This document shows, piece by piece, positions 45,645 through 54,611 of a DNA stretch of 64,000 nucleotides. Position numbers and translations under genes: made by a program. The notes under the pieces were generated by a model. It was not told the origin of the DNA. It made no database searches and was given only the letters and a program-made list of their open reading frames with translations. Each line of letters starts with the position of its first letter. Positions within the stretch are counted from its first letter, which is position 1. Source of the stretch: Jeotgalibacillus sp. S-D1 (GTDB lineage Bacteria > Bacillota > Bacilli > Bacillales > Jeotgalibacillaceae); assembly GCF_004358665.1 (NCBI RefSeq), contig NZ_SMZR01000005.1, forward strand, positions 124,001 to 188,000, read 5' to 3'.

Positions 45645-46208
45645 CTAAATGGTAATCATTTTTTTAAATCTTTTAAAAATGATTACCGCTATTTCAACCC
45701 ATAACCAACTATAAAGGAATGCAAATAAAAAAATACAGCCAGCTGCAAGAAATGAAAAGGAAACAGAGACGGTTGGACCTAAAACTGGAAAGTGAAACAG
45801 AAACAGCAGACTTATCATTCCAACCATTAAAACAACCGTGCCAGTAGCAATAATACTTAATCTCTTTCTAAAAAAGTTAAAGGATGCCCCTATGCCAAGT
45901 CCCAACAATCCTGTTGTAAAAGGAAAGATAATAAGTTCAGTCGGCTGCAGAATAAATAACAACATAATGGTCAGCAGGTAAGACATGACACCAAATGGAA
46001 TGGAAATCATGGAACATAACAGAATAGGTGCAGTAGCAAGCGCACTTAACAAATATCCTACACCTGGTAAAAACCCGCCAGCGGACTGTAAAACAGCAGC
46101 AATACAGGCTAAGAAAGCCCCTAAAATGAGCATCATTGTTTGGTTATGATTATTGAATAGTAATTGAGGTAAACGAACATCATCAGAAATAGGGTTTAAA
46201 AAATACAT
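45645..46208 (-). CDS. Integral membrane protein of unknown function
   Basis: A 187-aa protein with about six helices (ACIAAVLQSAGGFLPGVGYL, SMISIPFGVMSYLLTIMLLF, FTTGLLGLGIGASF). The pattern loosely recalls DUF2232 or ECF S-component proteins, not firmly. GAGGTGG lies 6 bp before the ATG. A palindrome at 46221 just upstream suggests repressor control. Confidence 0.6.
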   Translation of the reverse strand: MYFLNPISDDVRLPQLLFNNHNQTMMLILGAFLACIAAVLQSAGGFLPGVGYLLSALATAPILLCSMISIPFGVMSYLLTIMLLFILQPTELIIFPFTTGLLGLGIGASFNFFRKRLSIIATGTVVLMVGMISLLFLFHFPVLGPTVSVSFSFLAAGCIFLFAFLYSWLWVEIAVIIFKRFKKMITI

Positions 46209-46220
46209 CTTTCCACCTCA

Positions 46221-46237
46221 GTCTAAATGGTTTAGAC
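46221..46237. promoter_or_regulatory. Palindromic operator of the membrane protein gene
   Basis: GTCTAAA and TTTAGAC flank a 3-bp centre, 13 bp before the ATG at 46208. On the minus strand TATAAT lies about 12 bp before the palindrome, so a bound repressor would sit at the transcription start. The cognate regulator is not evident. Confidence 0.6.
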
Positions 46238-46369
46238 ATTGCCTTATATTATATTTACCATTTAGTAGAGGTGGAACAATTAAAAATTTTCCTCTAGCCT
46301 TAATCGACTTACCCTATAGAAAAATTCGTTGTTACGATGATGTCTATCCAATAAAAGCCGTCCTGCTTT

Positions 46370-46756
46370 TTATTTGACGATTACTTCTCCCACCATTCCT
46401 TCCTGGAAATGGTATCGGCATATCAGCTCAAATGTACCGGACTGGGTCGGTTTCACGTTAACGTTTTTTTCTTGTCCTGGTTGGATCTCAACGTCAATTC
46501 CGAGCTTTTCCACTGTGAAGGTGTGCTCTATCTTCCCTTTATTTTTCAATATCAGCGTTGTGTTTGTTCCATTGGGAATTGTGATGACTTTTGGCTCAAA
46601 GTAATCATCGTTCAGTTCGACCTCAATCGATTTCACCGCTTCCCCAGGCTGAGTTACAACACCGGCTTCCGCCAATACGCCGGATGTGCCCAGAGTTGTC
46701 ACAACTACCACCATTGCAAACACAATGACTAAGCCTATTACCCGTTTCACAGACAT
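46370..46756 (-). CDS. Exported cupredoxin-domain protein
   Basis: A 128-aa protein with an N-terminal signal or anchor helix (about 6-29) and a cupredoxin fold: NDDYFEPKVITIPNGT, KIEHTFTV and GTFELICRYHFQEGM. The His, Cys, His and Met expected for a type-1 copper site are all present, so it may carry electrons outside the membrane or bind copper. AGGAGGGAG lies 5 bp before the ATG. Monocistronic, so the redox partner is unknown. Confidence 0.78.
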   Translation of the reverse strand: MSVKRVIGLVIVFAMVVVVTTLGTSGVLAEAGVVTQPGEAVKSIEVELNDDYFEPKVITIPNGTNTTLILKNKGKIEHTFTVEKLGIDVEIQPGQEKNVNVKPTQSGTFELICRYHFQEGMVGEVIVK

Positions 46757-46857
46757 TATACTCCCTCCTTTCCTAACCGTTATTATTTTCTAATTTTAAA
46801 AAATTATCACGATAAATTTAGATGCTACCCCTCTTCTCCCCTGCTATAACAAAGAAA

Positions 46858-46888
46858 AAGCCGTTCCAGGATATCTTGGAACAGCTTT
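46858..46888 (-). terminator. Minus-strand hairpin between two terminators
   Basis: AAAGCCGTTCCA pairs with TGGAACAGCTTT (one G-U) and on the minus strand is followed by T5 and CTTTG. No annotated gene lies between it and the next terminator at 47085. Confidence 0.6.
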
Positions 46889-47084
46889 CTAGTAAGTCAC
46901 TGTTATAGTATGTGTGAAAAGGGACCATATAGGCGCCCATTTCTCACGCATTTTCTATCCACTCAGTAATTCCGCTTAATTCGCTATATATTGCGTCAGG
47001 TGTTCAAAAAGAAAGTAAGACATAACGAAAGCTCTAAAGGAGACCGGTTCCCTGCCTTATTGGTTGGAAGATCAAAAGAACGAA

Positions 47085-47121
47085 AGAATGCTCTCACGAA
47101 TTTTTATCGTGAGAGCATTCT
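47085..47121 (-). terminator. Terminator of the guanidine operon
   Basis: AGAATGCTCTCACGA and its complement form a perfect 15-bp stem with a T-rich 3' flank on the minus strand, 27 bp after the allophanate hydrolase stop. Confidence 0.82.
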
Positions 47122-47147
47122 GTTGTGGTTTTGTCCCATCCAATTTT

Positions 47148-48911
47148 CTATTTGACTTTTATTCCTTGAAGCTGCCTCCACCCTCCTAAGGTTGATATAT
47201 CCTCAGCTTGTTGTTCTGCATACCCTTCACTGATAAATCCCGTGACCTCACTTCCATCATGAAGCTCGACCTTCCCAACCCCTAAAGGAGCAGGGATCGC
47301 AGCAATAAACTGTCCCAATGATTTGAGTGGCATTTTCCATAGTTCTACAACAATACTCGTTCCGCCATGCGACTGCTTGATCAGGCCCGGTTTGGATGGA
47401 TCACCAGGCAATTTGATAAGCTGATAGCTTTGCGCCGTTTTCTCTTCTTTTATAAACTCTGCGCCGCATTCGATCATTTGTTTCTCTAAAGGGTAGCCTC
47501 TCATATGAAGACCGCAAACTGCGAAAGGGATACTGTCTTCACCTGTATCTGGTATTGGATGAGTAGAGTAGGAGTTCAAAAATAAATCCGCTGCCTGGAC
47601 CAGGATTTCTTCCTGATCTGATAAACTGAAAAACGAAACGCCGAACGGTATTCCATCTGCCGCTTCCCCTGCTGGAGTCGCGACAGCAGCCAAATCTAGT
47701 AAATTACAATGATTCGTATACCGCCCCATATCAGTGTTTGTTGCGACAGGATCGTTTCTGACTTCTTCTCTTGACCATGTTCCACCACAAGTCGGCATGA
47801 CCAGAACACAGTCGCGAAGCAGTTCTTCTGCTTCCCGTTTTAATGATTGCAGTTGATGAATCGCATCAAACAATACCGCCGCATCATACTTGCCAGGGCC
47901 GCCTGAACGCAATACTTGTTCAGTGACCGGATGAACAGCATTTGGATTGGAATCTACAAAACTACCTAAAGCCGACCACCTTTCTGAAATCCATGGACCG
48001 CCATATAGAACTTCTGCGGCTTGTTCAAACAGATTGGTATCGACATATTCAACAGGGACATTTAAGCTCTTTAATTTTTCCACAGCCGTTTCCCATGCTT
48101 TCTTATAATCCAGTCCGTAACGTCCATAAAAATCCACAGGCTCTTTAGATAGGCAATACTTTCTTAAATGTGACGTATCTGATGAAGGAAACTCTCTCGA
48201 CCATGGATCAGATAGGTCTTTTGCTCTTGCTTGCTCATCCACCGCCAGCGCGTCGCTCAGTGTATGGGCAAACACGGAAACGCTATCGATGCTCTCACAT
48301 GCAGGCACTACTCCTTTTTTTGACCATGCTCCTAAACTAGGTTTATACCCCACAAGATTGTTCAAAGCAGCGGGAACGCGCCCTGAACCGGCTGTATCTG
48401 TTCCTAAAGAAAAAGCCGCCTGCCCCCGGGCCACTGCAACAGCTGATCCGGAACTTGACCCGCCGCTGATCATTTCTTCGCGAATGGAGTTATGCGTTTC
48501 TCCATAGGGGCTTCTTGTTCCTACAAGACCTGTAGCAAATTGATCAAGATTGGTTTTTCCAACCGGAATGGCACCTGCCTGAATCAACCGGTCTACGATG
48601 GTCGCATGTTCAGCCGGCGTATGCGCATAGTCCATGCAGCCTGCTGTGGTAGGTATGTTTTTCAAATCAATATTATCTTTAATAGCAAAAGGAACTCCCC
48701 ACAGCGGAGCATGAGAGGGATCAATGAATGCTAAACGTTCTACATAAGATTCCATCCACTCCCAGCTTGGCGCAGTAATCCATATGTTCATGCTTTCATC
48801 TCTCTTTGAACGTTCGATAATTTCATTTAAAACCTCACGAGGGGTGACATTTTGTTTTTGATAATTTTCCTGCAGCCAATCAATGGTTAAATTCCAGGGA
48901 ATCTTTTTCAT
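47148..48911 (-). CDS. atzF: Allophanate hydrolase
   Basis: A 587-aa enzyme that splits allophanate to ammonia and CO2, the last step of urea/guanidine carboxylation routes. An amidase-signature domain (1 to about 430) shows the Lys of AIKDNID and the Ser-cisSer of [15 protein letters not shown]; a C-terminal domain (about 465-587) is as in AtzF/DUR1. The ATG overlaps the carboxylase stop by 4 bp. It is the last gene of the operon behind the guanidine riboswitch. Confidence 0.88.
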   Translation of the reverse strand: MKKIPWNLTIDWLQENYQKQNVTPREVLNEIIERSKRDESMNIWITAPSWEWMESYVERLAFIDPSHAPLWGVPFAIKDNIDLKNIPTTAGCMDYAHTPAEHATIVDRLIQAGAIPVGKTNLDQFATGLVGTRSPYGETHNSIREEMISGGSSSGSAVAVARGQAAFSLGTDTAGSGRVPAALNNLVGYKPSLGAWSKKGVVPACESIDSVSVFAHTLSDALAVDEQARAKDLSDPWSREFPSSDTSHLRKYCLSKEPVDFYGRYGLDYKKAWETAVEKLKSLNVPVEYVDTNLFEQAAEVLYGGPWISERWSALGSFVDSNPNAVHPVTEQVLRSGGPGKYDAAVLFDAIHQLQSLKREAEELLRDCVLVMPTCGGTWSREEVRNDPVATNTDMGRYTNHCNLLDLAAVATPAGEAADGIPFGVSFFSLSDQEEILVQAADLFLNSYSTHPIPDTGEDSIPFAVCGLHMRGYPLEKQMIECGAEFIKEEKTAQSYQLIKLPGDPSKPGLIKQSHGGTSIVVELWKMPLKSLGQFIAAIPAPLGVGKVELHDGSEVTGFISEGYAEQQAEDISTLGGWRQLQGIKVK

Positions 48912-51900
48912 TGTACAGACACCACACTTTCCTTTTCTTCCTTAATACTTGCGATTAGTTGTCCCGCTTGAACTTGATCCCCCGGATTCACTTTCACAGC
49001 TGTGATATAACCGTCGCAGGGGGACTGTTGAGGAAACTCCATTTTCATACTTTCTTCTATTATAAGGATATCGCCTTTGTGTACGTATTCACCTGGTGAA
49101 ACAAGTACTTTCCATACGCTTCCGGGCATCTGGCAGCGTGCTGCGGTTTCGCCTTCCGGAATCTCTTCTTCTATGATTAATTCCCCGCTATCCTCTTCTT
49201 CCATATGCTCCGCAATGCCGAGTTCCTTCCACCTTTCTCTTTCCGCCTGAAACGAAGTTTGCTGTTGGTCTTTAAATTGCCTGGAACTTTCCTTAATCGA
49301 TTCCTGAAACGCTAAGTACTCCCCAAGATTAAAGGTGGTTTCTGTAATATCCGCTTCAAAACGTCCGCGCAGGAAGTCTTCCCGCAGTGTCATTAATTCA
49401 TCCGCATTTACTGGATAGTATTGAATTTGGTCAAAGAAACGCAGCAGCCACGGCTTTCCCGGTTCAAAGCTTTTTGTAGAGCGCAGTCGGTTCCACATTT
49501 GAATCGTCCGTCCGACAAACTGGTAGCCTCCAGGCCCTTCCATCCCATAGACACACATATAGGATCCTCCTATACCAACAGCGTTCTCCGGTGTCCAGGT
49601 TCTGGCTGGATTGTATTTTGTTGTGACAAGTCGATGCCTTGGATCTGTAGGAGTGGCGAGTGGTGCTCCTAAGTACACATCACCAAGCCCCAGAACAAGA
49701 TAGTTCGCATCAAAAACAATTTTTTTCACATCTTCTACATGCCTAAGCCCATTAATTCGTCTGATAAACTCTAAGTTATCGGGGCACCATGGTGCATCAG
49801 GACGCACATTCTGCTGATAGCGCTCGGTCGCAAGCTGAGTGGATGGATCATTCCAGGATAATGGAAGCTTTACAATTCTTGATGGTACCTCAATCGATTC
49901 AAGCGGCGGCAATTGTCCATCAATCTCAAGCACCTTCTGGCTTGCTTCCTTTACAGACATCTTAAGTGGATCGATGTGAATTTGGAGCGAGCGAACGCCA
50001 GGCGTCATTTCAATAACGGGAAGGCTTGCTTGGGATTCGATTTCTTCCATTAATACTTGCACCTGAAAGCGCAGTTTTAAATCAAGTTCCATTTCCCCGT
50101 ATTCAACAAGCAGATATTCATCTCCACTGCAGCGAATCGTAATCGGAAATCTGCGATTCGTTTCTTCATAATTAAGGATGGGATAGCTGGAGTTCAGGTT
50201 GCTGTTCTTTACAGGAAGAGCGTCCACTGAAAGGGTCTTTCGATGTCCCTTGCAAATTTCCCCAAGTTTTTCTTCTTGAATTCGCCGAAGATCATTTGCA
50301 TCTTCTAAACTTAAAAGCTGAAAATGGATCGTATCACCCGAATATAGCTGACCGATTTTCCAAAATTCTGATGAGGCGGTGGTAACCGGGCAAACAAAAC
50401 CGCCAAGGCTGGGTCCATCAGGACCGAGAAGGATCGGCATGTCCCCCGTTAAATCAAGTGTCCCAATTGCATAAGCATTATCATGAATATTGGAAGGATG
50501 AAGTCCCGCCTCCCCGCCATCTTCTCTTGTCCAATGTGGAGCTGGTCCTTTTAAACGCACCCCTGTGCGGGAGCTGTTAAAGTGGACTTCCCACTCTGTT
50601 TCGGTTAATTGCGTTAAATAATCCTCATGTAAATATTCCTCTGTACAGTGCGGGCCCGGTATAACGCCAATCGTCCAGTGATTCGTTAACTGCGGCTGCT
50701 TTTCTAAAGGAATGGCCTGTAAAATTTCAGGTTCATTTCCTCCGTGAATACCCAGCACATCTCCTGACCGAAGTTCTCTGCCTCCGTGACCGCCAAATCC
50801 TCCTAGTGTAAATGTAGATGAACTGCCAAGAATCTTCGGCATATCAAACCCGCCTTTAACCAGCAGATAGGTGCGCATGCCTTTGCTGGATTTTTGGAGC
50901 AATAGGGTCTGACCTTTTTCTGCCGGAACCGGTTTATATAGAGGCACTGGTTCTCCATCTAATTCAGGAGCCATATCCGCTCCTGTTATACAGAACCACA
51001 TGTCGCTTCGAAAGCGATACGATCCTCCTCTAAGAGTAAGCTCTAGCCCCGGAGCATCTTCAGGATTTTCCAGCAGCTGATTGCCAATTCGAAATGAATA
51101 TGAATCCATCGGACCACACGGGGGAACCCCTACATCCCAAAGACCTATTCGTCCGGGATAGTCCTGAACGGTTGTTTGAACGCCGCCGTCAATCACCTCT
51201 AAGGCATTTTCTGCCGGATGAAAGTCAGCTAACTGCTGGGTAAAAACGTCACCTGATGTAAATCGTGATTCACTTAAAAGGGATTGGACATACTGAATGT
51301 TTGATGTAACACCGTACATTTTGGTTTGTGACAGAGCAGCCTTTAGTTTCTGAATTGCTTCTTCCCGGTCTTTGCCGTGTACGATCACTTTCGCAAGCAT
51401 GGGATCGTACAGTGTCGTAACCGTTACCCCGTCTGTTACCCATGTTTCATTCCTTGCTTCACTAGAAAAAGAAACTTTATCTAAGTATCCGGCACTCGGG
51501 CGAAAATTGTGGTGACAATCTTCAGCGTATATCCGGGCTTGAATACTGTGCCCTTTCACTTGTAATCCTTTCGTCTCGTCTTCACTTAAATCACCAGAAG
51601 CTTCTTTCACCATCCATTCGACTAAATCAACTCCAAGGACTTCTTCTGTCACACCATGTTCGACTTGAAGCCTTGTGTTTACTTCTAAGAAATAGTAATC
51701 ACAAGAATCAGGATCATACAAAAATTCAACTGTGCCGGCGTTTCTGTATCCAGAAACCAATGCTAACCGTTTAGCAGCTTCAGCCATTCCCTTCCTTGTT
51801 TCTTCCGTTAATCCAGGAGCAGGACTTTCCTCAATCACCTTCTGGTTTCTTCGCTGAATGGAACAATCTCTTTCTCCCAATGTCACGACTTCTCCATTCG

Positions 51901-52546
51901 AACGGCCGAAAATTTGCACTTCCACATGGCGGGCCTTTGCAATGAACTTCTCCAGGAAAAGACCGCCATCCTTGAAATTCGTCTCAGCCAGGTGACGAAC
52001 ACCTTCAAAAGCGGAACTTAGCGCTGCTTCATCCTTACAGACACGCATCCCTATGCCTCCGCCTCCTGCTGTACTCTTGAGAATAACCGGATAACCAATG
52101 GCTTTTGCTGCCTCTTTAGCTTCTACAAGATTTTCTATCAAATCAGTTCCCGGAAGTAATGGCACCTCTGCCTTCTTCGCCATTTCTCTTGCCGAATGCT
52201 TCAGCCCAAAGATCTCCATTTGTTCAGCTGTTGGCCCGATAAAGACAATCCCTTTCTCTTGACAGGCACGGGCAAAATTCGCATTTTCACTTAGAAAGCC
52301 ATAGCCTGGGTGAATGGCCTCTGCTCCTGTATCAATGGCTGTTTGCAGGATCAGATCTGCATTTAAATAGCTTTCTCCTGCCGGCCCCTCTCCGATTTGG
52401 ACAGATTCATCTGCATGATCGACGTGAAGGCTGTCCTGATCAGCCTTCGTATAAACTGCTACGGAAGAAATTCCGAGCTTTTTCAAGGTTCGCTCAATAC
52501 GTACAGCAATTGGACCACGATTCGCAATAAGTACTTTTCTAAACAT
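48908..52546 (-). CDS. Urea/guanidine carboxylase, biotin-dependent
   Basis: A 1212-aa biotin enzyme. Biotin carboxylase (1 to about 450) with ATP-grasp loop [13 protein letters not shown] and HVEVQIFG; carboxyltransferase built of KipA-like (about 470-790) and KipI-like (about 815-1010) parts, with SDGD-like [16 protein letters not shown]-terminal biotinyl domain with biotin lysine in EESMKMEF. It carboxylates urea to allophanate or, in operons behind a ykkC RNA with DUF1989 genes, guanidine to carboxyguanidine. The guanidine role is inferred from context. ATG 52546 has GGGG 8 bp upstream; the ATG at 52552 is too close to it. Confidence 0.88.
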   Translation of the reverse strand: MFRKVLIANRGPIAVRIERTLKKLGISSVAVYTKADQDSLHVDHADESVQIGEGPAGESYLNADLILQTAIDTGAEAIHPGYGFLSENANFARACQEKGIVFIGPTAEQMEIFGLKHSAREMAKKAEVPLLPGTDLIENLVEAKEAAKAIGYPVILKSTAGGGGIGMRVCKDEAALSSAFEGVRHLAETNFKDGGLFLEKFIAKARHVEVQIFGRSNGEVVTLGERDCSIQRRNQKVIEESPAPGLTEETRKGMAEAAKRLALVSGYRNAGTVEFLYDPDSCDYYFLEVNTRLQVEHGVTEEVLGVDLVEWMVKEASGDLSEDETKGLQVKGHSIQARIYAEDCHHNFRPSAGYLDKVSFSSEARNETWVTDGVTVTTLYDPMLAKVIVHGKDREEAIQKLKAALSQTKMYGVTSNIQYVQSLLSESRFTSGDVFTQQLADFHPAENALEVIDGGVQTTVQDYPGRIGLWDVGVPPCGPMDSYSFRIGNQLLENPEDAPGLELTLRGGSYRFRSDMWFCITGADMAPELDGEPVPLYKPVPAEKGQTLLLQKSSKGMRTYLLVKGGFDMPKILGSSSTFTLGGFGGHGGRELRSGDVLGIHGGNEPEILQAIPLEKQPQLTNHWTIGVIPGPHCTEEYLHEDYLTQLTETEWEVHFNSSRTGVRLKGPAPHWTREDGGEAGLHPSNIHDNAYAIGTLDLTGDMPILLGPDGPSLGGFVCPVTTASSEFWKIGQLYSGDTIHFQLLSLEDANDLRRIQEEKLGEICKGHRKTLSVDALPVKNSNLNSSYPILNYEETNRRFPITIRCSGDEYLLVEYGEMELDLKLRFQVQVLMEEIESQASLPVIEMTPGVRSLQIHIDPLKMSVKEASQKVLEIDGQLPPLESIEVPSRIVKLPLSWNDPSTQLATERYQQNVRPDAPWCPDNLEFIRRINGLRHVEDVKKIVFDANYLVLGLGDVYLGAPLATPTDPRHRLVTTKYNPARTWTPENAVGIGGSYMCVYGMEGPGGYQFVGRTIQMWNRLRSTKSFEPGKPWLLRFFDQIQYYPVNADELMTLREDFLRGRFEADITETTFNLGEYLAFQESIKESSRQFKDQQQTSFQAERERWKELGIAEHMEEEDSGELIIEEEIPEGETAARCQMPGSVWKVLVSPGEYVHKGDILIIEESMKMEFPQQSPCDGYITAVKVNPGDQVQAGQLIASIKEEKESVVSVQ

Positions 52547-52613
52547 AATCATTACCCCTTTTCATTTTAAAAATGGATTTGTTAAACGAAGCTGTTGAGT
52601 AGCACTGAGGGCG

Positions 52614-52628
52614 TTCGCTTTCCGCGGA
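52614..52628. repeat. Copy of a dispersed TTCGCTTTCCGCGGA element
   Basis: A 15-bp core identical to 57164-57178, within G+C-rich flanks in an A+T-rich gap. Similar sequences are scattered between genes of many Bacillaceae, from general knowledge. Its function is unknown. Confidence 0.5.
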
Positions 52629-52698
52629 GTCTCACATCCTCAGCTTCAATCAACTGTGTCCAATTAAATAAAAGAACATTCCGATAATTAAACCCGAA

Positions 52699-53349
52699 CT
52701 ACTGGTCCCAAACAAGAAGGCGGATGGCGGTTGGGTTATACCCGCTGCATGGATTATTAAGCTGCGGACAGTTACTGATCAAAACCTTCGTACGGCATTT
52801 GGCTTTCATTTCAACATAATGACCCGCACCGGATATGCCATCTGCAAACGACAAACCTCCCTCAGGCGTTACAGGTACATTCATGAAAAAGTTAATGTTC
52901 GGTGCAATATCTCTTTTAGAAAAGGTCTCTCCATGCTTTGCCAGCTCGAGCATAAATATATCTCGGCAATTATGCATTGGCAGCCTGTCATGGGCATACC
53001 GGACCGTGTTGCTTTGCGCTGAGCAAGCCCCGCCAAGCGTGTCATGGCGCCCCACTGTGTCTGCTACAATTTCCAGCAGTTCCTTACCCGATTCAGAAAG
53101 CAGCTTTGATCCAGTCGTTAAATACACATTCTTTTGTTTAGCAATTGTCTGGATCGCACTATAATGATCCTCCGGATGATCGGCGTCATAAAAAAGTGTA
53201 TCAGCAGCCTGATTTCCTTCTTTATCGACAAGACGCAGAACCTGGCCTGGCTTCAGTTCATACATCCATCCCTCCCCGGCAGGAAGTGCATAATCATAAA
53301 CGGCATCCGCTGCTTCACGGAAACTCTTCACTTTCGTTAACATCGTCAT
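52699..53349 (-). CDS. DUF1989 protein, carboxyguanidine deiminase subunit (UAAP2)
   Basis: A 216-aa urea-amidolyase-associated protein (DUF1989): EGWMYELKPGQVLRLVDKEG, NQAADTLFY, then GGACSAQSNTVRY and the C-terminal NCPQLNNPCSGYNPT. Two such proteins together form the carboxyguanidine deiminase (CgdAB) that turns carboxyguanidine into allophanate. GGAGGAAC lies about 9 bp before the ATG. It lies between the partner DUF1989 gene and the carboxylase. Assignment to one specific subunit is tentative. Confidence 0.8.
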   Translation of the reverse strand: MTMLTKVKSFREAADAVYDYALPAGEGWMYELKPGQVLRLVDKEGNQAADTLFYDADHPEDHYSAIQTIAKQKNVYLTTGSKLLSESGKELLEIVADTVGRHDTLGGACSAQSNTVRYAHDRLPMHNCRDIFMLELAKHGETFSKRDIAPNINFFMNVPVTPEGGLSFADGISGAGHYVEMKAKCRTKVLISNCPQLNNPCSGYNPTAIRLLVWDQ

Positions 53350-53378
53350 TTTATAGTTCCTCCTTCAAGTAAGTATGG

Positions 53379-54098
53379 TTATTGAGCGGCTAACTTGTAA
53401 TAGTCCCAGGTATTTTCAAAAGCCCTTTTATTTTCGTGACGATGATTGACACAATAGTCATCTTCTTTCACTGGTTCAGCATGGAGCACTTCTATCTCTA
53501 CCGGCACGGATGGATAATGTGTCCGGGGATCAAGGGGACTAGGCGTATTCGACAGGAGCAGCACGACATCCATTTCCGTACGCATTGTGACAGTATCTCC
53601 TTTTTTGCAGTGACCTTCTGCGAAATGCATCGCCCCTTGTTCATCTGCTTGTATTTTTGAAAAAAGATTAAAGACGGGTACCATATCTCTAAGCTGCAAC
53701 CCATTTCTCACTAATTCCATTGCCAGGTTTTCTTCTCCGCTTCGGTACCATTCATTTTGATTTTCCTGGAATGCAGTTGTTCCATATTTCTTATCGGTTA
53801 ACTGACGGGTTGTATATCCCCCAATCGGATCATGCCATTGTAAATCGTCTTCTACAAAACTTGCCATAGCACGTCCATTATCACTCATGAGCACATTCCC
53901 TTTCGTTAAACGCGCAGTGTACTGCGCTTTTAACGTATCCGGCATATTGTAACTTTCCGTTAGATCATCCGCGTTAAACAGCAGTCCTGAGAGATTGGCT
54001 CCATCCTCAAGCGCTGTAAATCGAAGAAGCTTTCCTTTCGAGACTTTACCTGACCATTTCGCACCAGAACCAAGCGTTAAACTCCAAATTTTTTCCAT
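53379..54098 (-). CDS. DUF1989 protein, carboxyguanidine deiminase subunit (UAAP1)
   Basis: A 239-aa DUF1989 protein, first gene of the operon: GSGAKWSGKVSKGKLLRFT, GANLSGLLFNADDL, then FSKIQADEQGAMHFAEGH and LLSNTPSPLDP. It is probably the partner of the protein encoded 29 bp downstream. A perfect AAGGAGGAG precedes the ATG. It directly follows the riboswitch terminator, so its transcription depends on guanidine. Confidence 0.8.
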   Translation of the reverse strand: MEKIWSLTLGSGAKWSGKVSKGKLLRFTALEDGANLSGLLFNADDLTESYNMPDTLKAQYTARLTKGNVLMSDNGRAMASFVEDDLQWHDPIGGYTTRQLTDKKYGTTAFQENQNEWYRSGEENLAMELVRNGLQLRDMVPVFNLFSKIQADEQGAMHFAEGHCKKGDTVTMRTEMDVVLLLSNTPSPLDPRTHYPSVPVEIEVLHAEPVKEDDYCVNHRHENKRAFENTWDYYKLAAQ

Positions 54099-54114
54099 TT
54101 TTACTCCTCCTTAA

Positions 54115-54153
54115 AAATAAAAAAAGCCTGAGAGATTTGTCATCTCCCAGGCT
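54115..54153 (-). terminator. Riboswitch-controlled terminator
   Basis: On the minus strand AGCCTGGGAGA pairs with TCTCTCAGGCT and is followed by T7-A-T5. The left arm overlaps the conserved 3' end of the ykkC aptamer, so ligand binding can prevent the hairpin. This is the usual guanidine-on arrangement. Confidence 0.88.
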
Positions 54154-54240
54154 TTTGTCCCTCCGTGTATATAGGATCCCCTATACCGCTCTCTCTCGGA
54201 CCAGCCCTGACCTGCAAAGATCAGCGGAACCCTAGAAAGC
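54143..54240 (-). ncRNA. Guanidine-I riboswitch (ykkC)
   Basis: Read on the minus strand, the leader holds the ykkC consensus blocks in order: TCTAGGGTTCCG, then GGTCAGGGCTGGTCCGAGAG, then ACACGGAGGGACAAAAG running into the terminator arm. A further hairpin (54247-54264) precedes it. Guanidine-I RNAs bind guanidinium and turn on guanidine efflux or degradation genes. Here it precedes carboxyguanidine deiminase, carboxylase and allophanate hydrolase genes, which fits degradation. Confidence 0.92.
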
Positions 54241-54291
54241 TTTTTTGTTCTCACTGCCGAGAACCCTTATTGAATTTTTGATGTTGTGAGC

Positions 54292-54320
54292 AGTATAGCC
54301 AACTACAAAAGCCCCTTCAA
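54292..54320 (-). promoter_or_regulatory. Promoter of the guanidine operon
   Basis: On the minus strand TTGAAG (54320-54315) and TATACT (54297-54292) are 17 bp apart. Transcription would start near 54285, just ahead of the riboswitch. Confidence 0.75.
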
Positions 54321-54324
54321 CTAC

Positions 54325-54345
54325 TATGTTAGATTTTCTAACATA
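54325..54345. promoter_or_regulatory. TnrA/GlnR-type box, guanidine operon side
   Basis: TGTTA-N7-TAACA with an A+T-rich centre, inside 9-bp arms, fits the TnrA/GlnR consensus TGTNA-N7-TNACA exactly. Its centre is about 50 bp before the predicted transcription start, the usual place for TnrA activation under nitrogen limitation. Confidence 0.8.
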
Positions 54346-54494
54346 CTTTTTTCAGAAGAAATTTAGGCACTATTTTTTATAAAAACCACCAACAAAAATT
54401 AAAAGAATTTTACTTAAGTTTTATTTTATTGTGCAAAACAGTGACACAGCACCTTTAAAGGAATCTTCCCCCTCCCACCACCCCTAATAAACTA

Positions 54495-54511
54495 TGTCAG
54501 AAAATCTGACA
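54495..54511. promoter_or_regulatory. TnrA/GlnR-type box, permease side
   Basis: TGTCA-N7-TGACA is an exact match to the TnrA/GlnR consensus. A modest promoter downstream (TTGCAA at 54518, AAGAAT at 54541, spacing 17) would start near 54553, putting this box at about -50 for the permease gene. Confidence 0.78.
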
Positions 54512-54611
54512 CACTTGTTGCAATATACTCGTTTCATCCAAAGAATAGAGCCTATACAATTTATTGATTGAAAATGCCAGCAACTATTCAGGCCTTATGA
54601 AAGGGGTTATT

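Noticed and set aside
54247-54264. Hairpin before the ykkC aptamer as an independent terminator
   Set aside because: The stem is only six base pairs and on the transcribed strand it is followed by A residues, not T.
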